This document shows, in pieces, positions 7,003-18,523 of a stretch of DNA of 64,000 nt. The position numbers and the translations under genes were made by a program. Position 1 is the stretch's first letter. Every line of letters begins with the position of its first letter. A model generated the notes under the pieces. The model searched no databases. It saw only the letters and a list, made by a program, of their open reading frames with translations, and had not been told where the DNA came from. This DNA is from VRUE01 sp035605695 (GTDB taxonomy: Bacteria; Actinomycetota; Thermoleophilia; Solirubrobacterales; 70-9), in contig DATNGZ010000016.1 in NCBI GenBank assembly GCA_035605695.1, positions 89,393-153,392 on the forward strand, given 5' to 3'.

Positions 7003-8247
7003 CTACCGATTTGGCTGAGCTTGCTTGCTTCTTAGCTGGTCGACTCTCTCGAGGATGCTGTCCGCGATGACGTCCTTGGAAGCTTGTGGGACGTGGTCGG
7101 TGCTCGCTGAGTCGATCAGGGTTATTGCGTTTTCTTGGCTCTCGAAGCCGATTTGGGGGTTCGAGATGTCGTTGAGAACCATCAGGTCTGCCTTCTTACG
7201 TGCAAGCTTTTGGCGAGCTCGCTCGACGTTCTCGCCCGCTTCAGCAGCGAAGGCTACGACCGTTTGTTGATCGGTCTTTGAGGTGCTCAGGCTGGCGAGG
7301 ATGTCGGCGGTGGGCTCTAGGTGGAGATCGATGGAGTCGTCTCGGATCAGCTTCCCCTCTGCGACATCGCTTGCACGAAAGTCAGCGGGGGCGGCCGCCA
7401 TCAGGAGGACGTGGGTCTTGGGGAACTCGGTTTGGGCGGCCTTGGCCAGTTCCTCGCCGTTCTCCACGTCTATGCGGTGGACGCCTGGGGGCTCCGGGAG
7501 GGACACGTTTGCCGCGATCAGGGTTACGTCGGCGCCCTTTCGGGCTGCGGCTGCGGCCAGGGCTATGCCCATGCGGCCGCTGGAGCGGTTGCCTATGTAG
7601 CGGACGGAGTCGATTGGCTCTCTGGTGCCGCCTGCGGTGACCAGGACCTTGAGGCCGTCCCAGGGACGGGGGCCTGTTGGCAGCTCGGCTTCGATCAGCG
7701 CCAGAAGGTGGGCTGGGTCCGGGAGGCGGCCCTTGCCGTGCTCGCCGCGGGAGGCGAGGGCACCCTCGTCGGGCTCGATTACATGGACACCCCGGTCGCG
7801 CAGGGTTGCGAGGTTGGCCTGGGTCGCGGCGTCGGCGTACATGCGGTCGTTCATTGCCGGCGCGACCAGGCGCGGCGCGGCGCAGGCGAGGAAGGACGTG
7901 GTGAGCATCGAGTCGGCGCTGCCGCCAGCCAGCTTGGCCAGGGTGTTAGCCGAGGCCGGGGCGACTATGTAGGCGTCGCAGTTGGCCGCCAGCTCGAGAT
8001 GGCCGATCGGGTCGTGCTCCGGAGCTGGATCCCCTGGGAAGGCGCCGCGCAGTGGATCGCGCTCGAACTCGGAGATCAGAACCGGGGCGCCGGCGATGCC
8101 CTCGAAGGACGCGGCGCCGATGAAGCGGGTGGCGCCCTCGGTCATCAGCACGCGGACGCCGTGACCGGCCACGGTTGCCAGGCGCACCAGTTCAAGCGCC
8201 TTATAGGCGGCGATCCCTCCGCTTACGCCCACCAGGATTCTGGCCAT
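7003..8247 (-). CDS. coaBC: Bifunctional phosphopantothenoylcysteine decarboxylase/synthetase
   Basis: Makes 4'-phosphopantetheine in coenzyme A synthesis. The N-terminal CoaC flavoprotein half begins MARILVGVSGGIAAYKALEL and contains the substrate-binding APAMNDRMY motif. The C-terminal CoaB half starts near residue 195 and carries TAGGTREPIDSVRYIGN and SSGRMG. The start at ATG 8247 matches the family N-terminus; an upstream in-frame extension would cross the rpoZ stop and is rejected. At 414 residues it has normal length and follows gmk-rpoZ as in many actinobacteria. Confidence 0.95.
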   Translation of the reverse strand: MARILVGVSGGIAAYKALELVRLATVAGHGVRVLMTEGATRFIGAASFEGIAGAPVLISEFERDPLRGAFPGDPAPEHDPIGHLELAANCDAYIVAPASANTLAKLAGGSADSMLTTSFLACAAPRLVAPAMNDRMYADAATQANLATLRDRGVHVIEPDEGALASRGEHGKGRLPDPAHLLALIEAELPTGPRPWDGLKVLVTAGGTREPIDSVRYIGNRSSGRMGIALAAAAARKGADVTLIAANVSLPEPPGVHRIDVENGEELAKAAQTEFPKTHVLLMAAAPADFRASDVAEGKLIRDDSIDLHLEPTADILASLSTSKTDQQTVVAFAAEAGENVERARQKLARKKADLMVLNDISNPQIGFESQENAITLIDSASTDHVPQASKDVIADSILERVDQLRSKQAQPNR

Positions 8248-8281
8248 TGCTTTTCCTTGGTCCGCCGCGCCGGCGGCGCGG

Positions 8282-8515
8282 TTACGAGCGGTACTCGTAT
8301 TTGAGCTTGCCGGCGGCGACCTCTTCGAGTGCGATCGAGAGATAATTGCGGTCGGCGGGAATATCGACCATCGGCGGCGGGTACTCGCCAAAGCTGCCCT
8401 CGCCAAGGTTGTGGAAGTAGCTGTTTATCTGCCGGGCACGCTTGGCGGCAACGACTACGGCCGCGTAGTGCGAGTCGGTGTGATCCAGAAGCTTGTCAAC
8501 GCGTGGTTTGATCAT
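8282..8515 (-). CDS. rpoZ: RNA polymerase omega subunit
   Basis: Small subunit that helps assemble the core RNA polymerase. The 77 residues show the omega pattern: KLLDHTDSHYAAVVVAAKRARQI near residues 8-30 and an acidic LSIALEEVAAGKLKYE C-terminus. The gene begins inside the last 20 bases of gmk and lies upstream of coaBC, the classical actinobacterial order. Confidence 0.95.
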   Translation of the reverse strand: MIKPRVDKLLDHTDSHYAAVVVAAKRARQINSYFHNLGEGSFGEYPPPMVDIPADRNYLSIALEEVAAGKLKYEYRS

Positions 8516-9089
8516 CGGCTCCGGAGTCTAGTGGTATCCCGATCTCGGCGCGCACGATTGCCTCCAGCTCATCCGCGGCTCGCTCGAGGTCATCGTTGAC
8601 GACGCGGTGGGCGAACTCGTCCTGGGCGGCGAGCTCCTGCTCGGCCACCTCGAGCCGGGCGTCGATCGCCTCGAGGCTGTCGGTGCCGCGCGACTCGAGA
8701 CGCCGGCGCAGCGATGCCGGGTCTGGCGGGACGATGAAGACCTGGACCGACTCGCGCATCGCGGCGCGCACCTGCCGGGCTCCCTGCACCTCGATCTCCA
8801 AGACCACCGAGTGCCCCTCGTCGAGCCGGTTGCGGACCTCGGAGCGCAGCGTGCCATAGCGGTTGCCGCTGTAGGTGGCGAACTCGATGAAGTCTTCGGC
8901 CGCGATCCTGCGATCAAACTCCTCAAGGGTGAGGAAGTGGTAGTCGCGCCCGTTCTTCTCCCCCTGGCGCGGCTCGCGAGTGGTCGCCGAGATTGACAGC
9001 TCCAGACCAGGAACCCGTTCGAGTAGCTCGCTGATCAGCGTTCCCTTGCCCACTCCTGATGGACCTGTGATGACAAAGACCTTTGACAT
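8496..9089 (-). CDS. gmk: Guanylate kinase
   Basis: Phosphorylates GMP to GDP. The P-loop GPSGVGKGT is at residues 8-16, with SATTREPRQGEKNGRDYHF (GMP binding) and the EFIEFATYSGNRYGT segment after it. The start is ATG 9089 just before KVFVITG; longer in-frame extensions include non-homologous intergenic sequence. At 197 residues it has typical length. It overlaps rpoZ by 20 bases. MihF, encoded immediately upstream, belongs to the same conserved cluster. Confidence 0.95.
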   Translation of the reverse strand: MSKVFVITGPSGVGKGTLISELLERVPGLELSISATTREPRQGEKNGRDYHFLTLEEFDRRIAAEDFIEFATYSGNRYGTLRSEVRNRLDEGHSVVLEIEVQGARQVRAAMRESVQVFIVPPDPASLRRRLESRGTDSLEAIDARLEVAEQELAAQDEFAHRVVNDDLERAADELEAIVRAEIGIPLDSGADDQTTR

Positions 9090-9202
9090 TTCGACTCTCG
9101 AACGGCCGCGAAAATCAAGCAGATCGGCCGGACGCAGGGAGCGTGGCGTGCTCTGCACGCGAGCGACCGAGGACGCCGATATGCGCCGATTTGCAGCGGC
9201 CG

Positions 9203-9535
9203 CTATCGGCGCAGCTGCGACACAAGCTCTGCGCGCTGGCGCTCTGAGAGGCCGCCGATCGTCTTCGATGGCGAGATCCTGCACTGATTGAGGATCCGGT
9301 TGGTCTTCACCCGGCCGTACTTGGGCACTGCCAGGAGCATGTCGAAGACCTTTGCCGTGAGTACGTACGCGGGCGGGTCGAGCAACAGGGTGTGGATGTT
9401 GGCCTTGCCCGCTTTCAGGTCCTTCTTCAATTTCGCTCGCGCGGTGCGGATGTCGTTGGCGCGTTTGAGCGCGTCCATCCGCTGGTCCAGCGATCTCTCG
9501 GGGGCAGCGGCGGAAGTCTTGACTGGGGCAGGCAT
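9203..9535 (-). CDS. mihF: Actinobacterial-type integration host factor
   Basis: Nucleoid-associated, helix-2-turn-helix DNA-binding protein of the mycobacterial IHF family, unrelated in fold to E. coli IHF. Its 110 residues contain a basic RTARAKLKKDLKAG segment and the signature GRVKTNRILNQCRISPSKTIGGLSER split over two helices near the C-terminus. The start is ATG 9535. A longer reading frame runs back into pyrD and is rejected. A TATACT box lies 10 bases before the ATG, so the mRNA would have almost no leader. It is adjacent to gmk, as in other actinobacteria. Confidence 0.92.
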   Translation of the reverse strand: MPAPVKTSAAAPERSLDQRMDALKRANDIRTARAKLKKDLKAGKANIHTLLLDPPAYVLTAKVFDMLLAVPKYGRVKTNRILNQCRISPSKTIGGLSERQRAELVSQLRR

Positions 9536-9545
9536 GTGCGCGGCG

Positions 9546-9551
9546 AGTATA
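9546..9551 (-). promoter_or_regulatory. Candidate -10 box for mihF
   Basis: TATACT on the minus strand is separated by 10 bases from the mihF ATG, with a weak TTG-containing -35 region about 16-17 bases further upstream. No Shine-Dalgarno sequence lies in between, which fits a leaderless or nearly leaderless mRNA. Confidence 0.45.
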
Positions 9552-9607
9552 GCCGCGGCTTGCGGGCGCGCAAGGTCATGTAACCCATTTCTGCCGAAAT
9601 TCACCTT

Positions 9608-9624
9608 AACCTCGAGTCGAGGTT
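9608..9624 (-). terminator. Palindrome at the end of pyrD
   Basis: AACCTCGA and TCGAGGTT form an 8-bp stem around a single base, overlapping the last base of the pyrD stop codon. No clear T-run follows. It may mark the end of the pyr operon before the mihF promoter. Confidence 0.3.
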
Positions 9625-10520
9625 TAGGCCCTGGGGCGCGAGCGAGCGCCGCTTCGACCGTTTTCAAGCACTCCGGCAATCTCGCTCGCCACCCGCCCCC
9701 CGGCGCGCGGGTCGCGGAAATTCTCGGTTCCGACCGCGACCAACTTCGCTCCGGCAGCAATGAATTCGAGTGCGTCAGCGCCTCTGGCCACGCCCCCCAT
9801 GCCGACGATCGGGATCGACACGGCCGCGGCCACGGCGCGCGTCTGTGCGATCGCAATTGGCCGTACGGCCGGGCCCGAAAGCCCCCCGTGTCCCGCCGCG
9901 ATTCCCGGCTCACCGCTGGCGGGGTCGATCGCGCTCGCCTTCAGTGTGTTGATCAGCGAGACCGCGTTCGCTCCCCCCTGTTCCGCCGCGACGGCGACCG
10001 CAGCCGGGTCGGTCACGTTGGGCGTCAGCTTGACGATCAGGGGCTTTTCAGTGAGCGGCCGCAGCGCTTCGAGCAATGCCTCAGTTTCGGTTGGCTGCTC
10101 GCCGACGATCAGGCCGGAGTGAACGTTGGGGCAGGAGACGTTCAGCTCGAGGGCCGACACCTCGTCCCTCTCCTCGACACCTCGGACCAAGCGCGCGAAG
10201 TCCTCGTGGTTCGTCGCCATTGCTGAGACGATCAGGGGCACCGGAAGCTCTGCAAGTTGAGGAAGGTCATCAGCCAGGAATCCGTCCAGTCCCTTGTTGG
10301 GAAGGCCGATCGAGTTGATCATTCCCGCCGGTGTCTCCCAGATTCGCTGCGGCTCGTTGCCGGCCCTCGGCTCCGGCGTGATCGTCTTCGAGACGAAGGC
10401 ACTGAAGGGGAAGTCCTCGAGCAGGGCATCGCCGTAGACCCGCCGCGCCGCGATCGCATCGAAGGTGCCCGATGCGTTGAGGACGGGGTGCCGCAGCTCG
10501 ATCCCGCAGAAATCAAGCAT
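9624..10520 (-). CDS. pyrD: Dihydroorotate dehydrogenase B, catalytic subunit
   Basis: Oxidises dihydroorotate to orotate using FMN. The 298 residues show the class 1B pattern: NASGTFD near the start, PRAGNEPQRIWETPAGMINSIGLPN, NVSCPN with the active-site Cys, and FMN-binding VGMGGVARG near residue 240. It is paired with pyrK, the electron-transfer subunit found only with class 1B enzymes. The ATG at 10520 lies inside the last codons of pyrK. It is the last pyrimidine gene here; pyrF and pyrE are not in the window. Confidence 0.95.
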   Translation of the reverse strand: MLDFCGIELRHPVLNASGTFDAIAARRVYGDALLEDFPFSAFVSKTITPEPRAGNEPQRIWETPAGMINSIGLPNKGLDGFLADDLPQLAELPVPLIVSAMATNHEDFARLVRGVEERDEVSALELNVSCPNVHSGLIVGEQPTETEALLEALRPLTEKPLIVKLTPNVTDPAAVAVAAEQGGANAVSLINTLKASAIDPASGEPGIAAGHGGLSGPAVRPIAIAQTRAVAAAVSIPIVGMGGVARGADALEFIAAGAKLVAVGTENFRDPRAGGRVASEIAGVLENGRSGARSRPRA

Positions 10521-11375
10521 GCATCGCCTCGACTTGGCCGGCGCGAACGACTGGACCGTCCACGCAGAGGCGCAGGTAGCCACCGCTGGTCTTAGGCACC
10601 GCGCAGCCGAAACAGGCGCCGTAGCCACAGGCCATTGGCGACTCCATCGCAAGCTCGCAGGCGACGCCCCGATCGGCGCAGAGTGCCGCGACCGCGTTGA
10701 GCATCGGCGGCGGACCGCAGGCATAGACGGCCGCGCTGGCTGCGTCATCACCGGCGAGCATCGATCTCAGCAGGTCGGTGACGTAGCCGTGGTGGCCGAC
10801 GTGGCCGTCGTCGCTGGCGAGGCGGACCTCGCAGCAGGAAAAGAGATCGTCGAGGCCGCCCGAGTGGGCTTTGTCGCGGAAGCCGAGCAGGACGCGGGCG
10901 GCGATGTTCTTCGCGGCCAAGCTGCGGCGCAGCAGCGCCAGCGGGGCGATACCGATGCCGCCGCCGACGAGGATCGCGCCGGCGGCGTCCGCCGAGAGCT
11001 CGCGCGGCGAGGAGAATGAGTTGCCGAGCGGCCCATTGACCCAAACCCTCTCCCCCGGCCCGAGCTCGCACAGCCGGTCGGTGCCAGGCCCGATCCCCTC
11101 GATCAAAAAGTCGAGCCGCACGCCGCTGACTTCGTGGTTTGTCTCGCTATCCGGGAGAAAAGACGAACTCACCGCTGGCGCGGCGTCGGCTACCGAGAGG
11201 GCTCGGGGGAGAAACGGACGCTGGGCTCTCTGCTCCCAATGGGCCCCCGTGGCGAGCATGTAGAACTGACCCGGCTGGGGCTCGGGGCCCTCGCTGTCGA
11301 GCAGGGAGAAGATTTTGTAGCCGCCGGAATCGCGGCTCTCGGTGACCTTGCAGAGACGGCGCCCGAAGGGGGCGG

Positions 11376-11379
<4 letters not shown>
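10513..11379 (-). CDS. pyrK: Dihydroorotate dehydrogenase B, electron-transfer subunit
   Basis: FAD and [2Fe-2S] protein that passes electrons from PyrD to NAD. The ferredoxin-reductase-like fold shows an FAD-binding R-P-L/F region (RPFLPRALSV), a nucleotide-binding VGGGIGIAPL motif and a YACGPPPML motif. The cluster-binding cysteines near the C-terminus are in ACGYGACFGCAVP plus a later Cys in LRLCVDG. At 288 residues it is slightly longer than usual. It overlaps carB by four bases upstream and pyrD by eight downstream. Confidence 0.94.
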
Positions 11380-14475
<3,096 letters not shown>

Positions 14476-14483
<8 letters not shown>

Positions 14484-15591
14484 GGGCCAGGTCCAGGAAG
14501 GAGTCGAAGAGGTGGCGGGCGTCGTGCGGGCCGGGACCGGCCTCGGGGTGGTACTGGACGGTCGCGGCGCGCACATCCTTCAGCACCAGGCCCTCGACCG
14601 TGCGGTCGTAGAGGTTGAGGTGGGAGAGCTCGGCGGCGCCGAAGTCGGTTTCCCAACGCACCGGCTCGTCGGCCTCGATCCGCGGCTCCCCCTTCGGCCC
14701 TTGGACCGCGAAGCCGTGGTTTTGCGAGGTGATCTCGATCCGGCCGCTCGCCAGCTCCTTGACCGGGTGGTTGGCGCCGCGGTGGCCGAAGGGGAGCTTG
14801 TAGGTCTCGAGGCCGACGGCGCGGCAGAGCAGCTGGTGGCCAAGGCAGATGCCGAAGAGCGGACTTTTGCCGACCAGATCGCGGACGGTCTCGACGACGT
14901 AGCCGAGCGCCGCCGGGTCGCCGGGACCGTTGGCGAGGAAGACCAGGTCGGGACTCTCGGCGAGCACTTGCTCGGCCGATGAGGTGCAGGGAAGCAGGGT
15001 CACTCGGCACTTGCGCTCGCGTAGCTGGCGCACAATGTTGAGCTTGATCCCGGTGTCGATACCGACCACGTGTGGGCCATCGCCCTCGAAGCGGACCGGT
15101 TCGGGCGGGGTCACCGTGCGAGCGAGGTCGGCGCCGTCCATCGAGGGCTCGGCGGCAACCCGTTCGCGCGCCTCAGCTGCGGGCGTCGCCGCGGGAAAGA
15201 TGCCGCCCCGCATCGCGCCGCGGTCGCGAATGTGGCGGACGACGGCGCGGGTGTCGACGCCGCCGATCGCCGGTACGCCGCAGTCGGCGAGCCAGTCGAG
15301 CCAACCGCCCTCGGCGGTAGCGACGTCCTCGCCGTTCTTGGGATCGCGCATGACGACGCCGCGAGCGTGGATGCGGTCGGACTCCATTGCCGCTGCTGAG
15401 ACCCCGTAGTTGCCAATCAGCGGGTAGGTAAAGACGATGATCTGGCCCGCGTAGGAGGGGTCTGTGACCGACTCCTGGTAGCCGGTCATCGCCGTGTTGA
15501 AGACGACCTCTCCGGTTACGGGTCCTTCGGCGCCACAGGGCACCCCGTCAAAGCGCGCCCCGTCCTCGAGCAGCAGGTAACCCTCGCTCAT
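14476..15591 (-). CDS. carA: Carbamoyl-phosphate synthase small subunit
   Basis: Glutaminase subunit that feeds ammonia to CarB. The 371 residues have the N-terminal domain with FNTAMTGYQE and a C-terminal class I glutamine amidotransferase domain with the nucleophile in GICLGHQLL and the catalytic His-Glu in YHPEAGPGP. The start is ATG 15591, overlapping the pyrC stop; a longer extension is inside pyrC and rejected. Operon position is between pyrC and carB. Confidence 0.97.
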
Positions 15592-16934
15592 GCTGCGACC
15601 CCGAGGCTGAAGCTGCGCAGGCGGTAGGCGACCTGGCCGCCGGCGAGGGTCATCAGCACACGGCCGGTGAGCTTGCGCCCGCCGCACCAGGAGTTCGAGG
15701 AGCGGCTCTCGTAGCCGTCCTCGCCGACGGTCCACTCGGCGCCCAGGTCGCAGAGGGCGATGTTGGCCTCGCTTCCGGGCGCCAGCGAGGGTCGCTCGAT
15801 TCCGAAGGGCTCGGCGCCGCCCGCCATCCGCTCGATCAGGAGCGCGAGGTCGAGCACGCCGGGGATCACGAGCTCGGTGTACAGCGAAGCGAAGGCGGTC
15901 TCCAGGCCGGTCACCCCCATTGCCGCCGCCTCGAAGGGAACCTCCTTTTCCTCCGGCGCGTGCGGGGCATGATCGGTGGCGACGCAGTCGATCGTGCCGT
16001 CGCGCAGCCCCTCGATTAGGGCCTGGCGGTCGGCCTCGGTGCGCAGCGGCGGATTCATCTTGAAGCGGTGTGGGTCGAGACTTCGCACCGCCTCGTCGGT
16101 AAGGCAGAGATGATGCGGCGAGGCCTCGCAGCTGATCTGCACGCCGCCGGCCTTGGCCGCGCGCACCGCCTCAACCGACTCCGCGGCGGAGAGGTGCTGG
16201 ACGTGGATGCGGCCACCCTCGTAGCCGGCGAGGGCGGCGTCGCGGGCGATCATCGTCGACTCCGAGATCGAGGGGATACCGTCGAGGCCGAGCACGGCGG
16301 AAACCGGCCCTTCGTGCATCACGCCGGTGCCGGAGAGGTCGGGGTCCTCCTCGTGCAGGGCGATTGTGCCGCCGCAGAGGCGCTGGTATTGGAGGGCGCG
16401 GCGCAGGACCAGAGCGCTGCGAATCGGCAGGCCGTCGTCGCTGAAGCCGCAGGCGCCGGCCTCGCGCAGGGAGGCCATTTCGGTCAGCTCCTCGCCCTGC
16501 ATCGCACTGGTTACGGTGGCAAGGAAACCGACTCGCACGGAAGCCGCGGCGCGGGCGCTGGTCCGCAGCGCCTCGATGTCGGCGGGTGTGGAGACCGGTG
16601 GCTCGGTGTTGGCCATCGCCAGTACGCCGCAGTAGCCGCCGGCGGCGGCCGAACGGCTGCCGGTCTCGATGTCCTCCTTGTGCTCCTGGCCGGGAGTGCG
16701 CAGGTGGACGTGCGGGTCAAAAAAGGCGGGAAAGGCGTGGAGGGCGCCGGCGTCGATCTCCTCGATGCCCTCGGCCAAGGCCTCGCCGGGCGCCGCCAGC
16801 TCGGCGATCGACCCGTCGCGGATCACCACGTCGTGGCGGGCATCGATGCCGGCGACGGGATCGAGCACGGTGGCGCGCCGCAGGACGAGGTCCGCGCCCT
16901 CGCCGACGCGCATGTCCAGCTGGGCCAGGCTCAC
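15588..16934 (-). CDS. pyrC: Dihydroorotase
   Basis: Zinc amidohydrolase that cyclises carbamoyl aspartate. The 448 residues contain the first metal motif DPHVHLRTPGQEHKEDI, a conserved MANTEPP strand and a late DHAPH motif, as in class I dihydroorotases. The carboxylated-Lys position expected between them is not obvious by eye. The start is GTG 16934, part of a GTGA overlap with the pyrB stop. It lies between pyrB and carA. Confidence 0.95.
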   Translation of the reverse strand: MSLAQLDMRVGEGADLVLRRATVLDPVAGIDARHDVVIRDGSIAELAAPGEALAEGIEEIDAGALHAFPAFFDPHVHLRTPGQEHKEDIETGSRSAAAGGYCGVLAMANTEPPVSTPADIEALRTSARAAASVRVGFLATVTSAMQGEELTEMASLREAGACGFSDDGLPIRSALVLRRALQYQRLCGGTIALHEEDPDLSGTGVMHEGPVSAVLGLDGIPSISESTMIARDAALAGYEGGRIHVQHLSAAESVEAVRAAKAGGVQISCEASPHHLCLTDEAVRSLDPHRFKMNPPLRTEADRQALIEGLRDGTIDCVATDHAPHAPEEKEVPFEAAAMGVTGLETAFASLYTELVIPGVLDLALLIERMAGGAEPFGIERPSLAPGSEANIALCDLGAEWTVGEDGYESRSSNSWCGGRKLTGRVLMTLAGGQVAYRLRSFSLGVAA

Positions 16935-17893
16935 GCCGGTTGTCCTATCGGCGTCGGCCGTCCGGCGCCGTTGCGATGCGCGGAGGCCCGCTCCCCGTCG
17001 CTGGAGGCGAGCAGCTCGTAGAGGATCGCCATCCGCACGACCAGGCCCGAGGCGACCTGCTCGGCGATCAGCGATTGCGGCGAGTCGATCACCTCGCCGG
17101 AGAGCTCAACGCCGCGGTTGACCGGACCGGGGTGCATCAGCAGTTGGCGGCGGCCGAGACGACGGGAGTCGATCTGGAAGTGGGCGGCGTACTCGCGGAG
17201 CGAGGGCACGAAGCTCTCCTGCATCCGCTCCCGCTGCAGGCGCAGGGCGTAGACGACCTCGGCCTCGCCGAGGCGGTCGAGTGAGTGGGTGACCTCGCAG
17301 CCGAGCTGCTCCAACCCGCGCGGGATCAGCGCCGGCGGGCCGCAGACGGTCAGCTCCGCCCCCATCGCCTTGAAGGCGATCAGGTTGGAGCGGGCGACGC
17401 GGCTGTGCAGGACGTCGCCGACGATCCAGATCCTTTTGCCGTCCAGCGAGCCGAGCTGGCGCCGCAGCGTGTAGACGTCAAGCAGTGCTTGGCTCGGGTG
17501 CTCGTGCTTGCCGTCGCCAGCGTTGACCACCGTGGCATCGGCCCAGTTGGCGACCATGTGCGCCGCGCCGGCATGCGGGTGGCGCAGCACGATCGCCGCC
17601 GGTTCGTAGGCGGAGAGGGTGGCGATCGTGTCCTTCAGTGACTCGCCCTTGTCGACTGAGGAGCCGGCCGCCCTGACCGAGACGAGGTCGGCGGAGAGTC
17701 GCTTCGCGGCCAGCTCGAAGGAGGAGCTGGTGCGGGTGCTCGACTCGTAGAAGAGGGTGACGACGGTGCGACCGCGCAGGGTCGGAACCTTCTTGATGTC
17801 GCGGCGGCCGACCTCGGCGAAGCTCTCAGCCCGGTCGAGGATCGCCTCGATCTCGACTTTGGAGAGCTGCTCGATCGAGAGCAGATGCCTCAT
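16931..17893 (-). CDS. pyrB: Aspartate carbamoyltransferase catalytic chain
   Basis: Condenses carbamoyl phosphate with aspartate, the first committed step of pyrimidine synthesis. Motifs include ESSTRTSSSFE (carbamoyl-phosphate binding) near residue 50, the Lys-containing DKGESLKDT loop, VVLRHPHAGAAH, and DGKHEHPSQALLD. At 320 residues it has normal length. No regulatory pyrI subunit is present, as expected in PyrR-controlled operons. The stop of pyrR overlaps its start. Confidence 0.96.
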   Translation of the reverse strand: MRHLLSIEQLSKVEIEAILDRAESFAEVGRRDIKKVPTLRGRTVVTLFYESSTRTSSSFELAAKRLSADLVSVRAAGSSVDKGESLKDTIATLSAYEPAAIVLRHPHAGAAHMVANWADATVVNAGDGKHEHPSQALLDVYTLRRQLGSLDGKRIWIVGDVLHSRVARSNLIAFKAMGAELTVCGPPALIPRGLEQLGCEVTHSLDRLGEAEVVYALRLQRERMQESFVPSLREYAAHFQIDSRRLGRRQLLMHPGPVNRGVELSGEVIDSPQSLIAEQVASGLVVRMAILYELLASSDGERASAHRNGAGRPTPIGQPA

Positions 17894-18450
17894 CCGCTCA
17901 CCTCGGCGGGCTGCGGCGCGGAGATCGTCACTTCGTCGGCGCCGTCGTGCTCCTCGAGCCGCACGTTGACCCGCTCCTCGCGGGCGGTCGGCAGGTTCTT
18001 GCCGACGTAGTCGGGGCGGATCGGTAGCTCGCGATGGCCGCGGTCGCAGAGCACGGCAAGTTGAACCCGCTGCGGGCGGCCGTAGTCGAAGAGAGCGTCG
18101 ATCGCGGCGCGCACCGTGCGGCCGGTGAAGAGAACATCGTCGACGAGGACGATCGTGCGCCCGGCGAGGTCGAAGTCGATATGGGAGGCATGGACGACCG
18201 GCTGCGATGCGGGCGCCTTGGCGCCGACGTCGTCGCGGTAGAAGGAGATGTCGACGTCACCGATCGGCGCCTCGGTTCCGCTCAGCTCGGCCAGCAAGAG
18301 GTGGAGGCGGCGGGCGAGCAGGGCGCCACGCGTGTGAATCCCGACGATGGCCAAGCTCTGCGGCTCGGGATTCTTCTCGGCGATCTCGTGCGCGATTCGG
18401 CGCAGAGTTCGCTGCAGATCGTCGTGCTCCAGCACGACCTTCTCGTTCAC
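17890..18450 (-). CDS. pyrR: PyrR: RNA-binding regulator of the pyr operon/uracil phosphoribosyltransferase
   Basis: Binds UMP and the pyr leader RNA; it also has uracil phosphoribosyltransferase activity. The PRPP-binding motif TIVLVDDVLFTGRTVRAA is near residues 94-111, and the SLAIVGIHTRGALLARRL segment is typical. I chose GTG 18450 because AGGAAGGAAG lies eight bases upstream and the PyrR-binding hairpin overlaps that site; an ATG nine codons upstream lies inside the hairpin. It is the first gene of the pyr operon. Confidence 0.94.
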   Translation of the reverse strand: MNEKVVLEHDDLQRTLRRIAHEIAEKNPEPQSLAIVGIHTRGALLARRLHLLLAELSGTEAPIGDVDISFYRDDVGAKAPASQPVVHASHIDFDLAGRTIVLVDDVLFTGRTVRAAIDALFDYGRPQRVQLAVLCDRGHRELPIRPDYVGKNLPTAREERVNVRLEEHDGADEVTISAPQPAEVSG

Positions 18451-18458
18451 TGAGTTTT

Positions 18459-18496
18459 GCTTCCTTCCTGGCCTCACAGGGCCTGGTTAAAGGACG
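18459..18496 (-). promoter_or_regulatory. PyrR-binding leader hairpin over the pyrR Shine-Dalgarno
   Basis: On the minus strand, TCCTT...AAGGA and GGCC...GGCC close a hexaloop CTGTGA (18474-18479). This fits the CNGNGA hexaloop known for PyrR binding loops. The 3' strand of the stem is the AGGAAGGA ribosome binding site of pyrR. This arrangement fits repression of translation by PyrR-UMP, as described in mycobacteria, rather than transcription attenuation. No terminator is visible in the 73-bp gap. Confidence 0.75.
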
Positions 18497-18523
18497 GCCA
18501 CGAGGCTAGCAGCAGACGCGGCG

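Noticed and set aside
9536..9913. N-terminal extension of mihF back into pyrD
   Set aside because: The extra residues overlap pyrD in another frame, and the family start fits ATG 9535 just after a promoter-like box.
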